Assembly (NCBI GenBank): GCA_016098155.1
Contig: JAAAJB010000037.1
Span: forward strand, 1-43,262
DNA: 43,262 bases
Direction: 5' to 3'
Origin: Actinomortierella ambigua
Lineage: Eukaryota; Mortierellomycota; Mortierellomycetes; Mortierellales; Mortierellaceae
The number at the start of each line of letters is the position of its first letter. The stretch's first letter is position 1. The translations under genes were made by a program, and so were the position numbers. Shown piece by piece: positions 21,318 to 32,308 of the stretch. The notes under the pieces are model-generated. The model had not been told where the DNA came from. It did not search any database and was given only the letters and a program-made list of their open reading frames with translations.

Positions 21318-22518
21318 AAAGTTGGCATGTCGAGGCGATCGAACGCAAAAGGCTTTGGATTTGACGGCAATGCTCTGCAACCTGAGGTCAATTGATGCCG
21401 CCGTCAAGATTGCGCACCACCACAACTTGCACAGCCTCATGGAGCGTATGAACAAGGTCAAGGAGATCAAGATGATGGCCGCTAACCAGGATGACCCTCT
21501 GGAGTTGGAGCGGCAACGAGTTTTGGCTGAGCCTGTGCTTGCGGAGCGGACGGGTGATCCTATGGAGCGTGCAGTCCGTATGCCGAGTCGTCGAGAGCGT
21601 GAGGAACAGGTCCTGCAGTCGTTAAACCCACGGCGTACAACGACCACATCAGCTTCTTCCAATGGCAGCGTTGGAGGAAATGCCGGTATGGATAAAGATC
21701 CATTTGGGCGCCGGGTGATCAAGGACAAACCCACCACTTTGGCATCGTCATCGTCCTCTGCTGCCACTGGCGGTAACGGTGTAGGAGGCTCCAATCCCTT
21801 CAAGAAAAAGTTTGGCTCGACAGGGTCTAGCGGAAACACAGGAGGAGGAGGAGGAGGAGCTCCCAAGTTTGGTGTAGTCAAACCAGCAGCGGGCGAGGGC
21901 AACGCGCCTCTGCCACTGATGCGTAGAGCCAACAGTATCTTTGATGCAGTGGATTATATCAGTGCCGACGACCGTCGTGCTAAGCAGGCAGCAGCGGCAT
22001 CAGAAGAGGCAGACAAAGGCCGGAAGCGAAAGGCTCAAGGTGCATCTTCTGGGTCTGGTGGTCAAGCTACTTTGGCAGGGTTCGGAGGAGCTTCTTCCAA
22101 GGGCATCAATGGCTCCACTTCATCTTCGTCAGCGTTGTCTACAAGCGAAGGTGGAAAGAGATTCAAGGGCACGAATGGTGCACCATTGATGTCACCCATC
22201 GAAGGCGAGGAAGACGGTATGGCCGATATGCTTATGGATGCAGATGACTTTTTGGAGGATATGCAGGACGAAGACGAAGAGGTGCTACCACCCCCTGGCC
22301 AGGTGATCCCACAGACGCAGGATGACGACGACGATCTCTTGCCTCGGTTCGAGAACCACCCTGCGGATGTGGGAGCGACAGACGTAGCAGAGGAGGAGGA
22401 GGAGGAGGAGGAAGAGCAGTTAGAGCGGACCCGCCATCGTCTGGCAAACACTTCGGTCACATCCCCAGTTCAACAGTCGCGAGCCAGCTTGCTCGATACC
22501 TTCAAGTTCAACCGGTAG
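17660..22518 (+). CDS. CTF4: replisome adaptor CTF4 / WDHD1 (AND-1, Mcl1)
   Basis: Thirteen exons are inferred: 17660-17739, 17885-18002, 18097-18248, 18398-18874, 18996-19062, 19167-19317, 19435-19632, 19760-19897, 20023-20154, 20255-20425, 20521-20834, 20938-21174 and 21322-22518. They encode ~1143 residues and every junction phase closes. The N-terminal ~330 residues are a WD40 propeller (HSKAINSLSFDPKG, SSSCDGTAKVWDL, AVLAWSSNGKFLAAA, WAPNSNRLAYGD). Residues ~414-720 form the SepB-type second propeller and helical bundle (YLAFNLLGIITSV, VEMTWLGFSEG, LLNPIDP-like region, GLSEEAMTCVKCR), the trimerisation module of Ctf4. The ~400-residue C-terminus is low-complexity with acidic runs and a degenerate PIP-like QATLAGF. 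I see no HMG box, which animal WDHD1 has. Ctf4 links the CMG helicase to polymerase alpha and other partners at replication forks. Confidence 0.93.
21283..21316 (+). repeat. (CT)17 microsatellite in the last CTF4 intron
   Basis: A perfect CT dinucleotide run of ~34 bases ends five bases before the AAAAG acceptor at 21321, so the repeat itself supplies the polypyrimidine tract of the intron. Confidence 0.9.
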
Positions 22519-22652
22519 AATAACGCAGTACGCGAAATCCAGCCCATAAAATCTCGCTCGGACACAGTCACCACTTTTTTTTTAAGGAAGGACGACCACC
22601 TCTTTTTTTTTTTTTGCAACTCACTCCACTTCGCACTCCATTCACCATCACC

Positions 22653-23565
22653 ATGCACGACGGTATCATTGCCACGCTCGTTTCCATCATCATTCTCATT
22701 CTGGACTTGATTGTCCTGTTTGAGATCCTCAACTCGAACCGCCCCGTCAGCTCCAAGGTCCTTTGGGTATGATGACCTTGGTCCTTCTTCGTCTTGTGAG
22801 AAAACGGAATGCAAAGACGTGACCTTAGTATTAACCTCCCTTTCCCTTCTGGCTTCCCCCCTCCCCGGACGACTACAGAGTCTTCTTGTCTTCTTCTTCC
22901 CTCTGCTTGGTATCGTTCTCTACTTGTAAGTGACAGCCTCTGAGGAATGGCGGCAACCTTGATTCCAATGAGGTCACCATGGCGCCAAGCGCCAAGAAAA
23001 AAAAGTGCCACAACTCTGTTGTTCCAGAGTTGGATTGGATTGGCCCGGTGCAGGACAGACACGAGACAGCATGATAAATGCTGGAGGCCGACGGTGTGCT
23101 TACAACTTCTCTCTCTCTCTCTTACTGCTTCGAGAAGCACAAGAGTGGATAGAGATCCTCTCATTGGGTCGCTGCCTTGTGCGCAGGCGCCTTTGGTGTG
23201 GCGAGATAAAGAGACAGGACCAAGTCGTGCTTGTTGTCTTGTTTTGACTTGGCCTGAGCACTTATCCCTATTTTTTCACTCGGAGCCTGTCAAGGTCATC
23301 GACCATGGGGGGGGGGGGTATTCTCTCATGTCATCCATGCCAAGAGCACAATATGATTGCCTCGGAAGGAAGGCGAAAAAGGGGACAGAGAACAGAGCCA
23401 ATTTTGTCGTGGGAGAAATCGTGCGCCGAGATTGGATTGCGAGATTTTCTTACATAACGATTTCGTCGGTGTCTTGTCTAACCACTTCCCTCTTCCCCTT
23501 CATTTTGTAGCCTGTTCGCCAACCGCGAGGAGCACAATCGCGCCCAATACGAACCCATTGTCTAG
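22653..23565 (+). CDS. 71-residue PLD-N-type membrane microprotein
   Basis: Three exons are inferred: 22653-22766, 22879-22925 and 23511-23565. The first ends KVLW, the second encodes SLLVFFFPLLGIVLY, the third begins within a Phe codon and ends with EPIV. Residues ~5-25 and ~38-58 are two membrane helices separated by EILNSNRPVSS. The second helix plus LFANREE fits the PLDc_N (phospholipase D nuclease N-terminal) signature, W-x-LL-x-FFP-x-G-x-x-LY. That family consists of small integral membrane proteins of unknown function, sometimes fused to cardiolipin synthases. Here the catalytic part is absent, and stand-alone forms are common. The coding sequence is only 216 nucleotides against ~700 of intron. 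Intron 2 (22926-23510) has a run of G near 23310. The protein is too short and split to be seen as a single open frame. Confidence 0.82.
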
Positions 23566-23662
23566 AGAGTCTGTCCAGAAAGTCTGCCATACCATAGCGC
23601 ACAATCTCCATCTCTCCTCTATCTCTGTTCCTCACCTCACCCAAGCCTGCGTTCCTAAACTC

Positions 23663-23668
23663 AATAAA
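23663..23668 (+). terminator. poly(A) signal of the PLD-N-type gene
   Basis: AATAAA lies ~98 bases after the stop codon at 23563-23565. Confidence 0.6.
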
Positions 23669-24031
23669 ATGTTACGCGTCAACACAAACTATTATTTAGT
23701 GCAGTAACGACCCCGCCCTTTTAGGGCATGCACATGTACCATGCGCCCCATCTGGAGAAGAGCAATCGACTGTATTGGTGTGCCCTGCCCATGCCGCGGG
23801 CTCACTCCACACACCCTCATCCACTCACCACGGCCTTCAACTGCACAGTACAGTACCCTCGTCCGATGTTGCTCAGCTGTTGAGAGGCCAGATTTCAAGC
23901 TTTCTTTCTCCCCTTCTCTCTCTCTCTCTTTCTCCTCTCTCTATTCTCCTCCAGGAATCCTCTCCCACTTCCTCCACACACCCTCCCTCACGCCCCCCTC
24001 CTCCTCTCTCCTCTCCTCTCTTGCTTGCACG
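23669..24031 (+). other. intergenic and pyrimidine-rich 5' leader of the hydrolase gene
   Basis: From ~23905 to 24030 the plus strand is almost pure C and T (CTCTCT and TCCTCC runs) directly before the ATG at 24032, a pattern also seen before the transporter and methyltransferase-like genes. No other feature is seen. Confidence 0.5.
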
Positions 24032-26366
24032 ATGGCTCTGCCAAAGCCTCTCAAGTATCTGAGGGTGGTCATCCTGACGCTCCTCGGCGTGCTGGGATTC
24101 CTCATCCTCATTATCCCAACACTTATTTTCGCACTCTATCTCCGGCTATCGAGACCCTCCCAAGTGCCTTTCCACTCGCACTTCTTCACCCGCATCCTCT
24201 ACCTTGCGGCAGCCATGTTTCCCTATCAGTGGTACCACCCAGCCATCTCCTTTCGCTCATTGCTCGTGCCTGGCCAGCGGTGCATGGTCGTCCGTAGAGA
24301 CACCTGGACGGCATACTGGGCAGGCACTCTGGAGACGAAGAAGGTCCCATCTGAGACTCGAGGCGGCAAACCGACCTGGAAAGTTTCGCTCAAGGGCGTC
24401 GACGTTATTATGCTCTACGCTCATGGAGGAGGTAAACGACAAACTGTTCATCAGAGTGAAAACTTCCCCCCCCGAACCGAGCTTCTCTGAAAGAACTTTC
24501 AGGAACCAAAAGGATTTTTACTCATCAAAACTAACTAAAGGACATCTTTTGTTTTTTTTCCGTCCATATGAACAAACACATACAACCTGGATTGTCCTTC
24601 ATCCGTCGGCTCAAACGTCTCCTCACCAAACCTCTCCCTCTCTCTCTCTCTCCTTCTCATACTTCCTTCCCCTCCCCCCCTCAAACGGCAAAATTATAAT
24701 TCAACCTATCCCGTGCGGAAACCATAATCACAACAACAACAAACTTCTGCGAACAAACGGGGGATCGCCAACAAATTTCTTCTCTTCCTCGTTCCGTTCA
24801 TATTCCAATCATACAGGATTCGTCTTCGGCGATGCCGAGATGTACAACAACATCTTCACGTCGTGGGTTAAGCACTTTGAGGAAGTCCACGGCAAGAAGC
24901 TTCGCATTTTGTCTCTTGATTATGGTAACGTACAAATACAGTGCAGTGTATCATACAAGAAAACAACAAAAACAAAACACAGTGAGCGGCTCAAATGTTT
25001 CGCTTGCCCTTCTCACATGTAGCCGATGTTGTTTTTTCTTTTTGTACCTTTGAGGTTGTACAGACAGCATTGGCTCACTTTCTCCACATGAGTTGTTTTT
25101 CTTACTCTTCACACATTCTCTCTCCCTCTATCTCCCTCTCTCTCTTTATAACATGTTCACACTACAAATTTAGCCCTTGCACCAAAACACAAACACCCTT
25201 ACCAGCGCAATCAGTACCTGTCGGCATATCGTTTCTTAGTCGAGGAAATCCGATGGAGTCCCAGCAAGGTTATCTTTGGCAAGTTATTTCTACAACGTTC
25301 ACAGGATATCTGCGACAGAGATAGGGACTTGGCCTGAGCGAGAATAGTGAAAAAAAAAAATTCAAGGCTCGAGGATGAGCAGACTTTTAGAGGAGCCAGA
25401 GGAAGAGAAGGGGGTTGGGCGGGCGAGATACTCTGAGCATGTGCAATAGAAAGCTAGGAATGATCAACATGCATTGCTAAACTCTTTTTTTTTTCACCCT
25501 CCTTCCCTGTTCTCTCCCACCCATGAATAGCTGGCGACAGTTCAGGAGCCAACATTGCCTTGAATGCGATCTACGCTCTTCAGGAATCCGGCGAGCTGCC
25601 AATGCCGAGGGCAGTTCTTTGCATCTCACCCTGGATCCGGTTGGATGCGAACGAGCAGACGTCGCCCTCGATGGCCCGGAACCGGTACACGGACTTTATG
25701 CCCCCACAAGTGTTTAAGAAGATTGCACGGACATATGCTGGATCGGAGCAAGAACTGCATGATCCACATGTGTCCCCCTTTTACGTCAAGGATCATTCCC
25801 AGTTCCCAGAGATGGCCATGGTCTACTCTGGGTCCGAGGTCTTGCGCGATGACTGTGCGCGGTTTGTCGATCTGTTCCAAAAGACTGGCGGGCGGATCAC
25901 GTACCACTACATGGCCGAGGGTGGACTACCCCACGTCTACCCGCTGTTGCGCGAGTTGTCCGGAAAGACCGCTGTCAAGGATGCCGAGCGCCGGCTGATG
26001 GAGTGGGTCAACCTGATCGTCGAGGAGAACCGTCTCACACGCGCCATGCGATTGGCCAACGGCTCCGGCGGCTCCGTGTCGCGGTCGAGTTATGAACCGT
26101 TACATATCGTCCTGGAGGGTCATGCACTCGACCCACATAATCAGCTGGGCATTGACCAACAACAACAATGGCAGCGACCATCCTCGGAGAAGCGGGCATC
26201 AGTTGATCAAGAAAATGAAAAAGAAGAGCCTGTCGATCTGAAAGAGGTCGTGGTGGACGGAGCCCAGCCGGGCGATAAACAGGAGGTCATTGAGGACTTT
26301 GTCAGTGCCGTGGATGACGAGGAAAAGCTCGAGACACTGGTGGTGGATGACCCTCCAAAGCATTAG
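24032..26366 (+). CDS. membrane-anchored alpha/beta hydrolase (HSL-type esterase or lipase)
   Basis: Four exons are inferred: 24032-24431, 24817-24924, 25174-25278 and 25531-26366, encoding ~482 residues. Residues ~10-37 form one hydrophobic anchor (VVILTLLGVLGFLILIIPTL). The Abhydrolase_3 core shows the oxyanion motif AHGGG (131-134, split by intron 1), LSLDYALAP, the nucleophile elbow GDSSG (Ser 208), SPW, and PHVYPLL (His 339). The acid position reads GSEVLRDD, where Glu 307 aligns with the usual catalytic Asp and Asp 311 is nearby. The last ~130 residues are a charged, disordered tail. Intron 3 needs a GC donor (G|GCAAGTT at 25279) to join F-A-GDSSG in frame. Likely substrates are esters such as acylated sterols or lipids, and the active site side of the membrane is not resolved. 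Confidence 0.88.
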
Positions 26367-26793
26367 GTAGACCATCACATGTCCATTTTCTCCTCCTCCT
26401 CCCCTCATCCTTTGTCATTTTCACTCTTTCACTATAATATAATGACTGTACGGAGAAAAAAAAATAACATATTTGGCGTCCTTTGATCCTCATGACCTCT
26501 TGCCCTTCATCCTCAAACTGGACTGCGACTGTTGTGAGCGCAGACGTGCTTGCCTGTGATAGAGACAGACACACGCGAGCATAAACAATATTAGAAGGAA
26601 AGAGAGAAAGAGGATGGCACTTTTTTTTTTTAATATCTCATTGTGCTTTTTTTTTTAATTGTTGGTGAGACGAGTGGAAAAGGGCTTTCGGTGAAAATGC
26701 AAGGAAAAAAAGAAGTGAAGAAGAAAAAAAAACTATCCAATATCATAGAAACAATAAACAAAAATCTAATATCTCGAAATCTCTCTTTTTTTT
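26367..26793. other. convergent 3' intergenic region
   Basis: The hydrolase (+) and RPA135 (-) end tail to tail here. Several A and T homopolymers (near 26455, 26620, 26650, 26725) and an ACAATAAAC sequence near 26750 are present. No gene is seen. Confidence 0.5.
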
Positions 26794-29700
26794 TTACGGC
26801 TTCGTCTTGAGCGAGACCTTGATGCCCATGCTCATCAGCTCGGTGGCCAGGTATCGGAAGACATAGGGCAGGGGGATCATATCAATGCCGGCGGTCGTGG
26901 CGCAGGACCGGCACTCCATTTCGCGGACATTTGACAGCGAGCTGGCGGCATGTTTGGAGATCGGTGATGTGATCGAACCACACCGCGTGCAGACGTGACA
27001 CAGCGAGTAGTCGGAACAGTTCATCAGACGGTCCTGCAACAGGAACGACACACCGTGAGCCAGCAACGAATCACGCTCCATCTCACCGAAACGGATACCA
27101 CCGGCACGCTTACGACCCTTGACTGGCTGCATCGTCAGGTTGTGCACCGGTCCTGTCGTACGGACCTGGTACTTGTCTGACACCATGTGACGCAGACGCT
27201 GGTAGTAGACCACACCCAGATAAATGTCGACCTTGAACTCCTCACCCGTGATACCACTGTACATGGGCTCGTTGCCGTGGAAGTTGTATCCGGCTGCCTT
27301 GAGCTGCTCACCGAAATAGTCGGCAGCCGTAAACTTCTCGTTGTAGGTAAACGGCGTAGCATCCTGAGCGATACCGTGCAGAGCACCAGACTTGCCGGCC
27401 AAGGACTCGACAAACATTCCGATGGTCATACGGGAGGGGAAAGCGTGAGGGTTGATGATGACATCGGGCTGGATACCCGACTCTGAGAACGGCATGTCGA
27501 CCGCGGGCCACTTTTGAGAGCACACACCCTTCTGACCGTGACGCGACGAGAACTTGTCACCAATGATGGGCGAACGGGTAATGCGCAGCTTGATGTGGAT
27601 CTTTTGCAACTCGCCCTCGCCATTGTCCGTACCCAACAGACGCACATCGTCCACAATACCCTCTTCCATGCCCTTGTACTTCTTGATCGACGTCTTGCCC
27701 GTCGTGTCGTCAATGTACGCGCACAGGGGGTCGCCCTCGCGCAGCGTCACACCGATGCATGGCAAACCATCCCTGTCGAGCTTCTCGCGCCAGGCACGTG
27801 GGGCATCCACACCGAGGCCGAAATGGTGCAGGATGGGCTCGCCGCGGACGCGCAGGTCCTCGAGATCGACAATCTCCGACTTGTAGATCGTACCGTAGCC
27901 GAAGCCACGCTCGTGCGACGACTTGTTCAGAATCATGGCGTCCTCCATATCGTAACCCGTGTATGAGATGACCGCCACAACGGCGTTCATACCGTTGGGG
28001 AATCCATCCATGCCGTACGTGTTGTGCAGTGCTGGCCGGACAATCGGAGTCTGACCGGTCTGCAGGCGGTACATTTTGTTGTCGGTACGGTACCGGATCG
28101 AGGTCGCTGGCGTACCCATGGCCTGTTTACCCATCTGGCACTGATACATGTTACGTGGCGACTGGTTAAAATCCGAAAAGGGTGTCAAGTTGGCCAGGAT
28201 ACTGAGCATGCTCGTCGGCGCCAATTCCTGGTGAGTCGACTCGCCGGGGCGCACTTCATCGTCCATGCAGGCAATCTCCATATACACTTGCTCAAACGAG
28301 CCCACCATGTCGGTCTTGCCGTTGGCAAGGTAGCGAACCGGTCGCATCATGCGAGCCGGCTCCGAGAAAATGTACAGTCCAGGGTATTGACCGCCGTGAG
28401 AGATCGGGACATAGCCTAGCTCGACATCCAGCGGCACCGCACCGTTGTAGGCTCTCGTCACCTTGTACATGCGCAGCGCATCCGCCACCTTCTTCGCCTG
28501 TGTCGATGTACAATAGCCAACAATACGACCATCCAGCTGCACCACAATAGTGTCCTTGCCCGAAGCCGGTGCAATCGTCTGTGAAACACCCAACGAGGCG
28601 AGAATCGCAGGAATACGGCTTACATCCGCTGGCGCAGTGACAACCTTGCACGTATGCGACAAGTGGTTCAACAGACCGCACGGAGAACCGTCGGGCGTGT
28701 GGACAGGGCAAAGGAAACCCCAGGCTTCGGGAAGCAGCTTACGCACCGTCGTCGTCTTGAGTTCTGCGAAGAAGGAACCACGATGAATACAACGGAAGTG
28801 GGCCAGGTAACGGTAAAAGTTGAGCTTCTCCGCCACAATGGTGTAACCCGTGGCCTGCTGCAAATCCAGACCGGTGTTTGAAACCAAGTTACCCGTCGCC
28901 AAGAAGTACGACATCTTCTTGCCAATATCCTGGACACCCGACACCTTTTGCAGCGTCTTGGTGAAGTAGCGGTCTAATTTTTTTAACAGCGGGGGAGGTC
29001 ATAGTAGTTAGTTTTGCAATGCTCTGTTGATAGGTATCAGACGGTTATGCACACTCTAAATCGAGAACAATAGAGATACTTACTGTCCATAAAGTCAACA
29101 TTGACATTACGACGAACATCCTGGTTGATCTGCATGCGGATAGAGTTGAGCCAGTCTTCAACCTTCTCCTTGATGATAGCACCATACAAGTGGCCACCCA
29201 AAAGAACCTCCTGGTGCTGAGGGGAATCGGGGTTGTCAGGAGAGCATTCGCCTGCTACGAGAGCATATACCTTGCGGATCATGAAACTGTAGATAGAATG
29301 AACCAGAGAGATTCGGTAAGAAAATGAGTCCAGCATCTTTTTTCCTTCCTTTTCAAAATTGCGCTTTGACGTCGTTTCCAGCACTTACATCAAGAGGTTG
29401 AACTTGTCGCGGTTGCTCTTCAGATGGACAAGAACAATCTTGCGCAAGAGCCCCTCACCAACCTCAACGTTGGTGTAATCCTCAGGGAAGTTCATGACGA
29501 CGCGGAACTTTTCGCCGAGGTAGCCCAAGCACTGCTCGCGGGTGTACAGGTTATACTGCTTGAAGCTTCGAAGCATCAGCTCGACACGATCAGTCAAGAA
29601 GGTATTGTCCAGGTCGCCCATCATCAATGTGTCGAAAATCTCCTTGTCGGATGTGTCGATCAGCGCCTTCAAGACCAGCATCGTTGGCACAAGGTACTCC

Positions 29701-30670
29701 TGCTTTCTCCAAGCAAAACGAAGCATGCTGCTTCCGTCGTTGAGGTAATGAACAGTGTTGGTCTGCGAGGTTTGATCCGCTCGAGTGCAGCGGATGGCAG
29801 TACCAAAGTGCGAGTACATGGGGCCACGGTTGGTGAAACTTGGGCGGATCAGGGCGATCACATGGTTTCGACGTGGCACAATCAGCAGACGGATCAACTT
29901 TTCAATGCCGTTGACAACAAAGTAACCGCCAAACTCCTCCGACTCCTCATGACGACGAACAAGTTCCTTGGGGAAGGCACCCTCGAGATTGCAGCGGTTC
30001 GAACGGACCATGACAGGAACCAATCCCATGTCTCGCGTCTCCACCACCACAGGTCCGTCGTTCACCCGCCATGCCAGCTTGGCTTGCAGCTTGCCCTTGT
30101 ATGTGGTCAAACGCTCGCGGGCCTGTTACAAAAAAAAAGTTCAAACGTCAGTCAGGATGTTCATGCAACAAACAGGCATAACGATATCGGTTACTGTCTC
30201 CATGATTTACCTCTGTAGGATAAACCTGACGGGTCAACGAGTGCCTATCTCTGTCAGAGACAGTAGGCTTGGCCAAGGCGAGCTCATCTACCCAAACTGT
30301 TCATAGCGGTATCAGACGAAGCAAAGAAAGAAGGGTATGGGCAAAGTAACAGGTCAGAATTGATGGAGCCTCGTGACGATCTGCCTCCATTGATAGGTGA
30401 AAGGGGGGGTGATCATATCGTCGTACATGTGAGCTTGTTGCCGAGGCCACCATCCTTCTTGTCAAAGACGGCCTTGAAGCCAATGTCCTGCAGAGCCAGA
30501 TCCAACAGCCCTGTTTTGCTACCGAGGCCATGCTCTGTCAGCGAGTTGAATGCCTCAATATGAGGGGCCACGGCCTCCTGCAGGGCTGGAGTCTGGTAAG
30601 CCTTATCCGAAGGGTGTCTAAAGGCGTGCTCTCGCTCGAGAGTATTGAACTTTGCTACTGGCTGGTGCAT
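26794..30670 (-). CDS. RPA135: RNA polymerase I second-largest subunit RPA135 (RPA2)
   Basis: Five exons on the minus strand are inferred: 30427-30670, 30211-30296, 29389-30122, 29084-29286 and 26794-28973, encoding ~1148 residues against ~1200 in yeast. It follows the beta-subunit order: protrusion and lobe (VWVDELALAKP after F, NRCNLEGAFPKE, GGYFVVNGIEKLIR), fork (MSYFLATGNL, TVRKLLPEAWGFLCPVHTPDG), the external and hybrid-binding regions (NLTPFSDFNQSPRNMYQCQMGKQ, GYDMEDAMILNKSS), RQGQ-like GDKFSSRHGQKGVC, and the clamp with a zinc motif (CHVCTRCG ... CRSC). Pol I-specific wording such as PESPW-type variants, GLDLQQATGYT and DRLMNCSDYS favours RPA135 over RPB2 or RPC128. It transcribes rDNA in the nucleolus. 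The start at 30670 (MHQPVAKF) was chosen over an upstream in-frame ATG at 30814 because of the conserved HPSDKAYQTPAL region after it. Confidence 0.95.
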
Positions 30671-32308
30671 CCTGTCTTTGCTATGCCGGGAGGAGAAGGA
30701 GGAAGGAGAGCAGGGAGAAGAGGGTGCAGAGGTGATGCTAGCCAAGGCAGGTGCAAATGAGCAGCCTAATGGGTGGAGTTTAGGCCTTTTTTTTTTTGTG
30801 TTTTGTTGCCACACCCACTACAAGCCACGCATGGCAGTCACTTTTTTTTGGATACAGCAACTGTAGCACATGACCTGGCAACTCGCGCGCACACAACTAT
30901 GAGTATACAGCAACACGAGACTATTGGATTTGACCTCCGCAGAGCTGTCTGTTTTTTGCGGCTGGCAGCTAATACTTGGGGCATCAGCTCCTGTCTCTCG
31001 CCTTGCCTGCTCTCCTCCTCTGCAGCCTTTGTCTTAACTACGACTGAAGGTCATTTTGGTCATGTGACCGAATGAAGCCTCAGAGAAACCACTTCAGACT
31101 TTCAGACTTTTGTTCAGACGCGTGCTTTGCCCCCCGATACACCTGATATTCTATTAAGGGCAAGGAAGGGTAAGCCATCTCTCTCATCTTGTATGGCGAG
31201 CATGGAAAGATGTTCGCCCTCGGCATGGCATGAAAAAATTGCTGTGTATGAGACTGCGAAGTATGGGCGTTCTACCCCTACCCCTTGTCCCACCCTGAGA
31301 ATTATATAAGTACAAGTATACAGAACAGTCGGTACACGCCTCCCCGCTTCTGCTCCTCCGTCTGCGCCTGCACTGCAATCCCCCCTCCCTTGTCTTCGGA
31401 TGGCTCACGAGTCGCGGGAATAGCAAATATCCCCAAATAGCAGAAAGACAATAAAAGCTTGCCTCGAAAGGGGAGCGTGAAAAAAAAAGGCATGAGAAGA
31501 TGTGGTGGCAATGGGGATGCAGAACGCAGCCACTTGTACGGTGTGGTGCAACGGTGTATTACTGCGTTTTCAATTCCAAACGAGTTGGTTGACTTTGAAA
31601 GGCTAGCAGCCGTAAAGACGAATCTACAACAACAACCCCTGATCTGCAGCACGTAGTAGATAAAAGGGGCAAAAGAATGATGCTCCACAAGGACAGATGT
31701 TCTACCCAAAATCCATGGCCCATTGCACTACAGTGCCTCTCCTATATGGACAAATGAAAAAGAATTCCAGTTTTGATGGATTGCACCAGGGGCAAAGAAT
31801 GACGCTGCTTCCAGAGCACTTTTGTCCCCCCCTCCCTCCCTCTCTCCCTCCTCTCCTCACGAAAAGTCGTACGGAGACGCGCATCGAAAAAAAAATAAAA
31901 AACGATGGATTGCACCATATGTTTGATTACTGATCTTGATTGAGGACCCTTTTGTACGTGTGCGCCTCTCGTTCTATGCCATACGATGGAGGGAGGACCT
32001 TTATCGATTTGACCTCGCAGGAGTTGGAATGTGCGGCTGGTGGCGTCGTCCCTGTATGCTGTGAGCTCCCCTTCCCTTCCTTCCTGTCCCTCCCTGGCTA
32101 ACTTTTATTATGTGCAGCCCAGGTGCAATGCTATTGGTGTTCAGTGAAACGTCACTTTGGGCTCAGCAACAGATGCTTTTTCTTCAGGAAATTTCGTCCT
32201 TTTTTTACCTCTCCACCTCTTCTTCCCCTCCTTCCCCTCCCTCCTCTTCCCGTCGCTCGCAACATACGGCAAGGAACACCCCCTCCTCCTCCCACTCCAT
32301 CATCACTT
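30671..32308. other. 1.6 kb divergent intergenic region
   Basis: This lies between the starts of RPA135 (-) and the methyltransferase-like gene (+). A TATATAAG sequence on the plus strand at 31303-31310 could mark an unannotated transcript, but no coherent frame follows it. The 14-mer GATGGATTGCACCA occurs twice (near 31775 and 31914). The ~100 bases before 32309 are C/T-rich, like other leaders here. No RNA gene is recognised. Confidence 0.45.

Noticed and set aside
21315..21932. 205-codon antisense frame over the CTF4 C-terminal exon
   Set aside because: It overlaps a well-supported exon and reflects its skewed codon composition.
26794..28973. Identification as RPB2 (polymerase II) or RPC128 (polymerase III)
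   Set aside because: Stretches such as GLDLQQATGYT, FSDFNQSPRNMYQCQMGKQ with polymerase I-type context and the CHVCTRCG clamp fit RPA135 better; the family resemblance to RPB2 is general.
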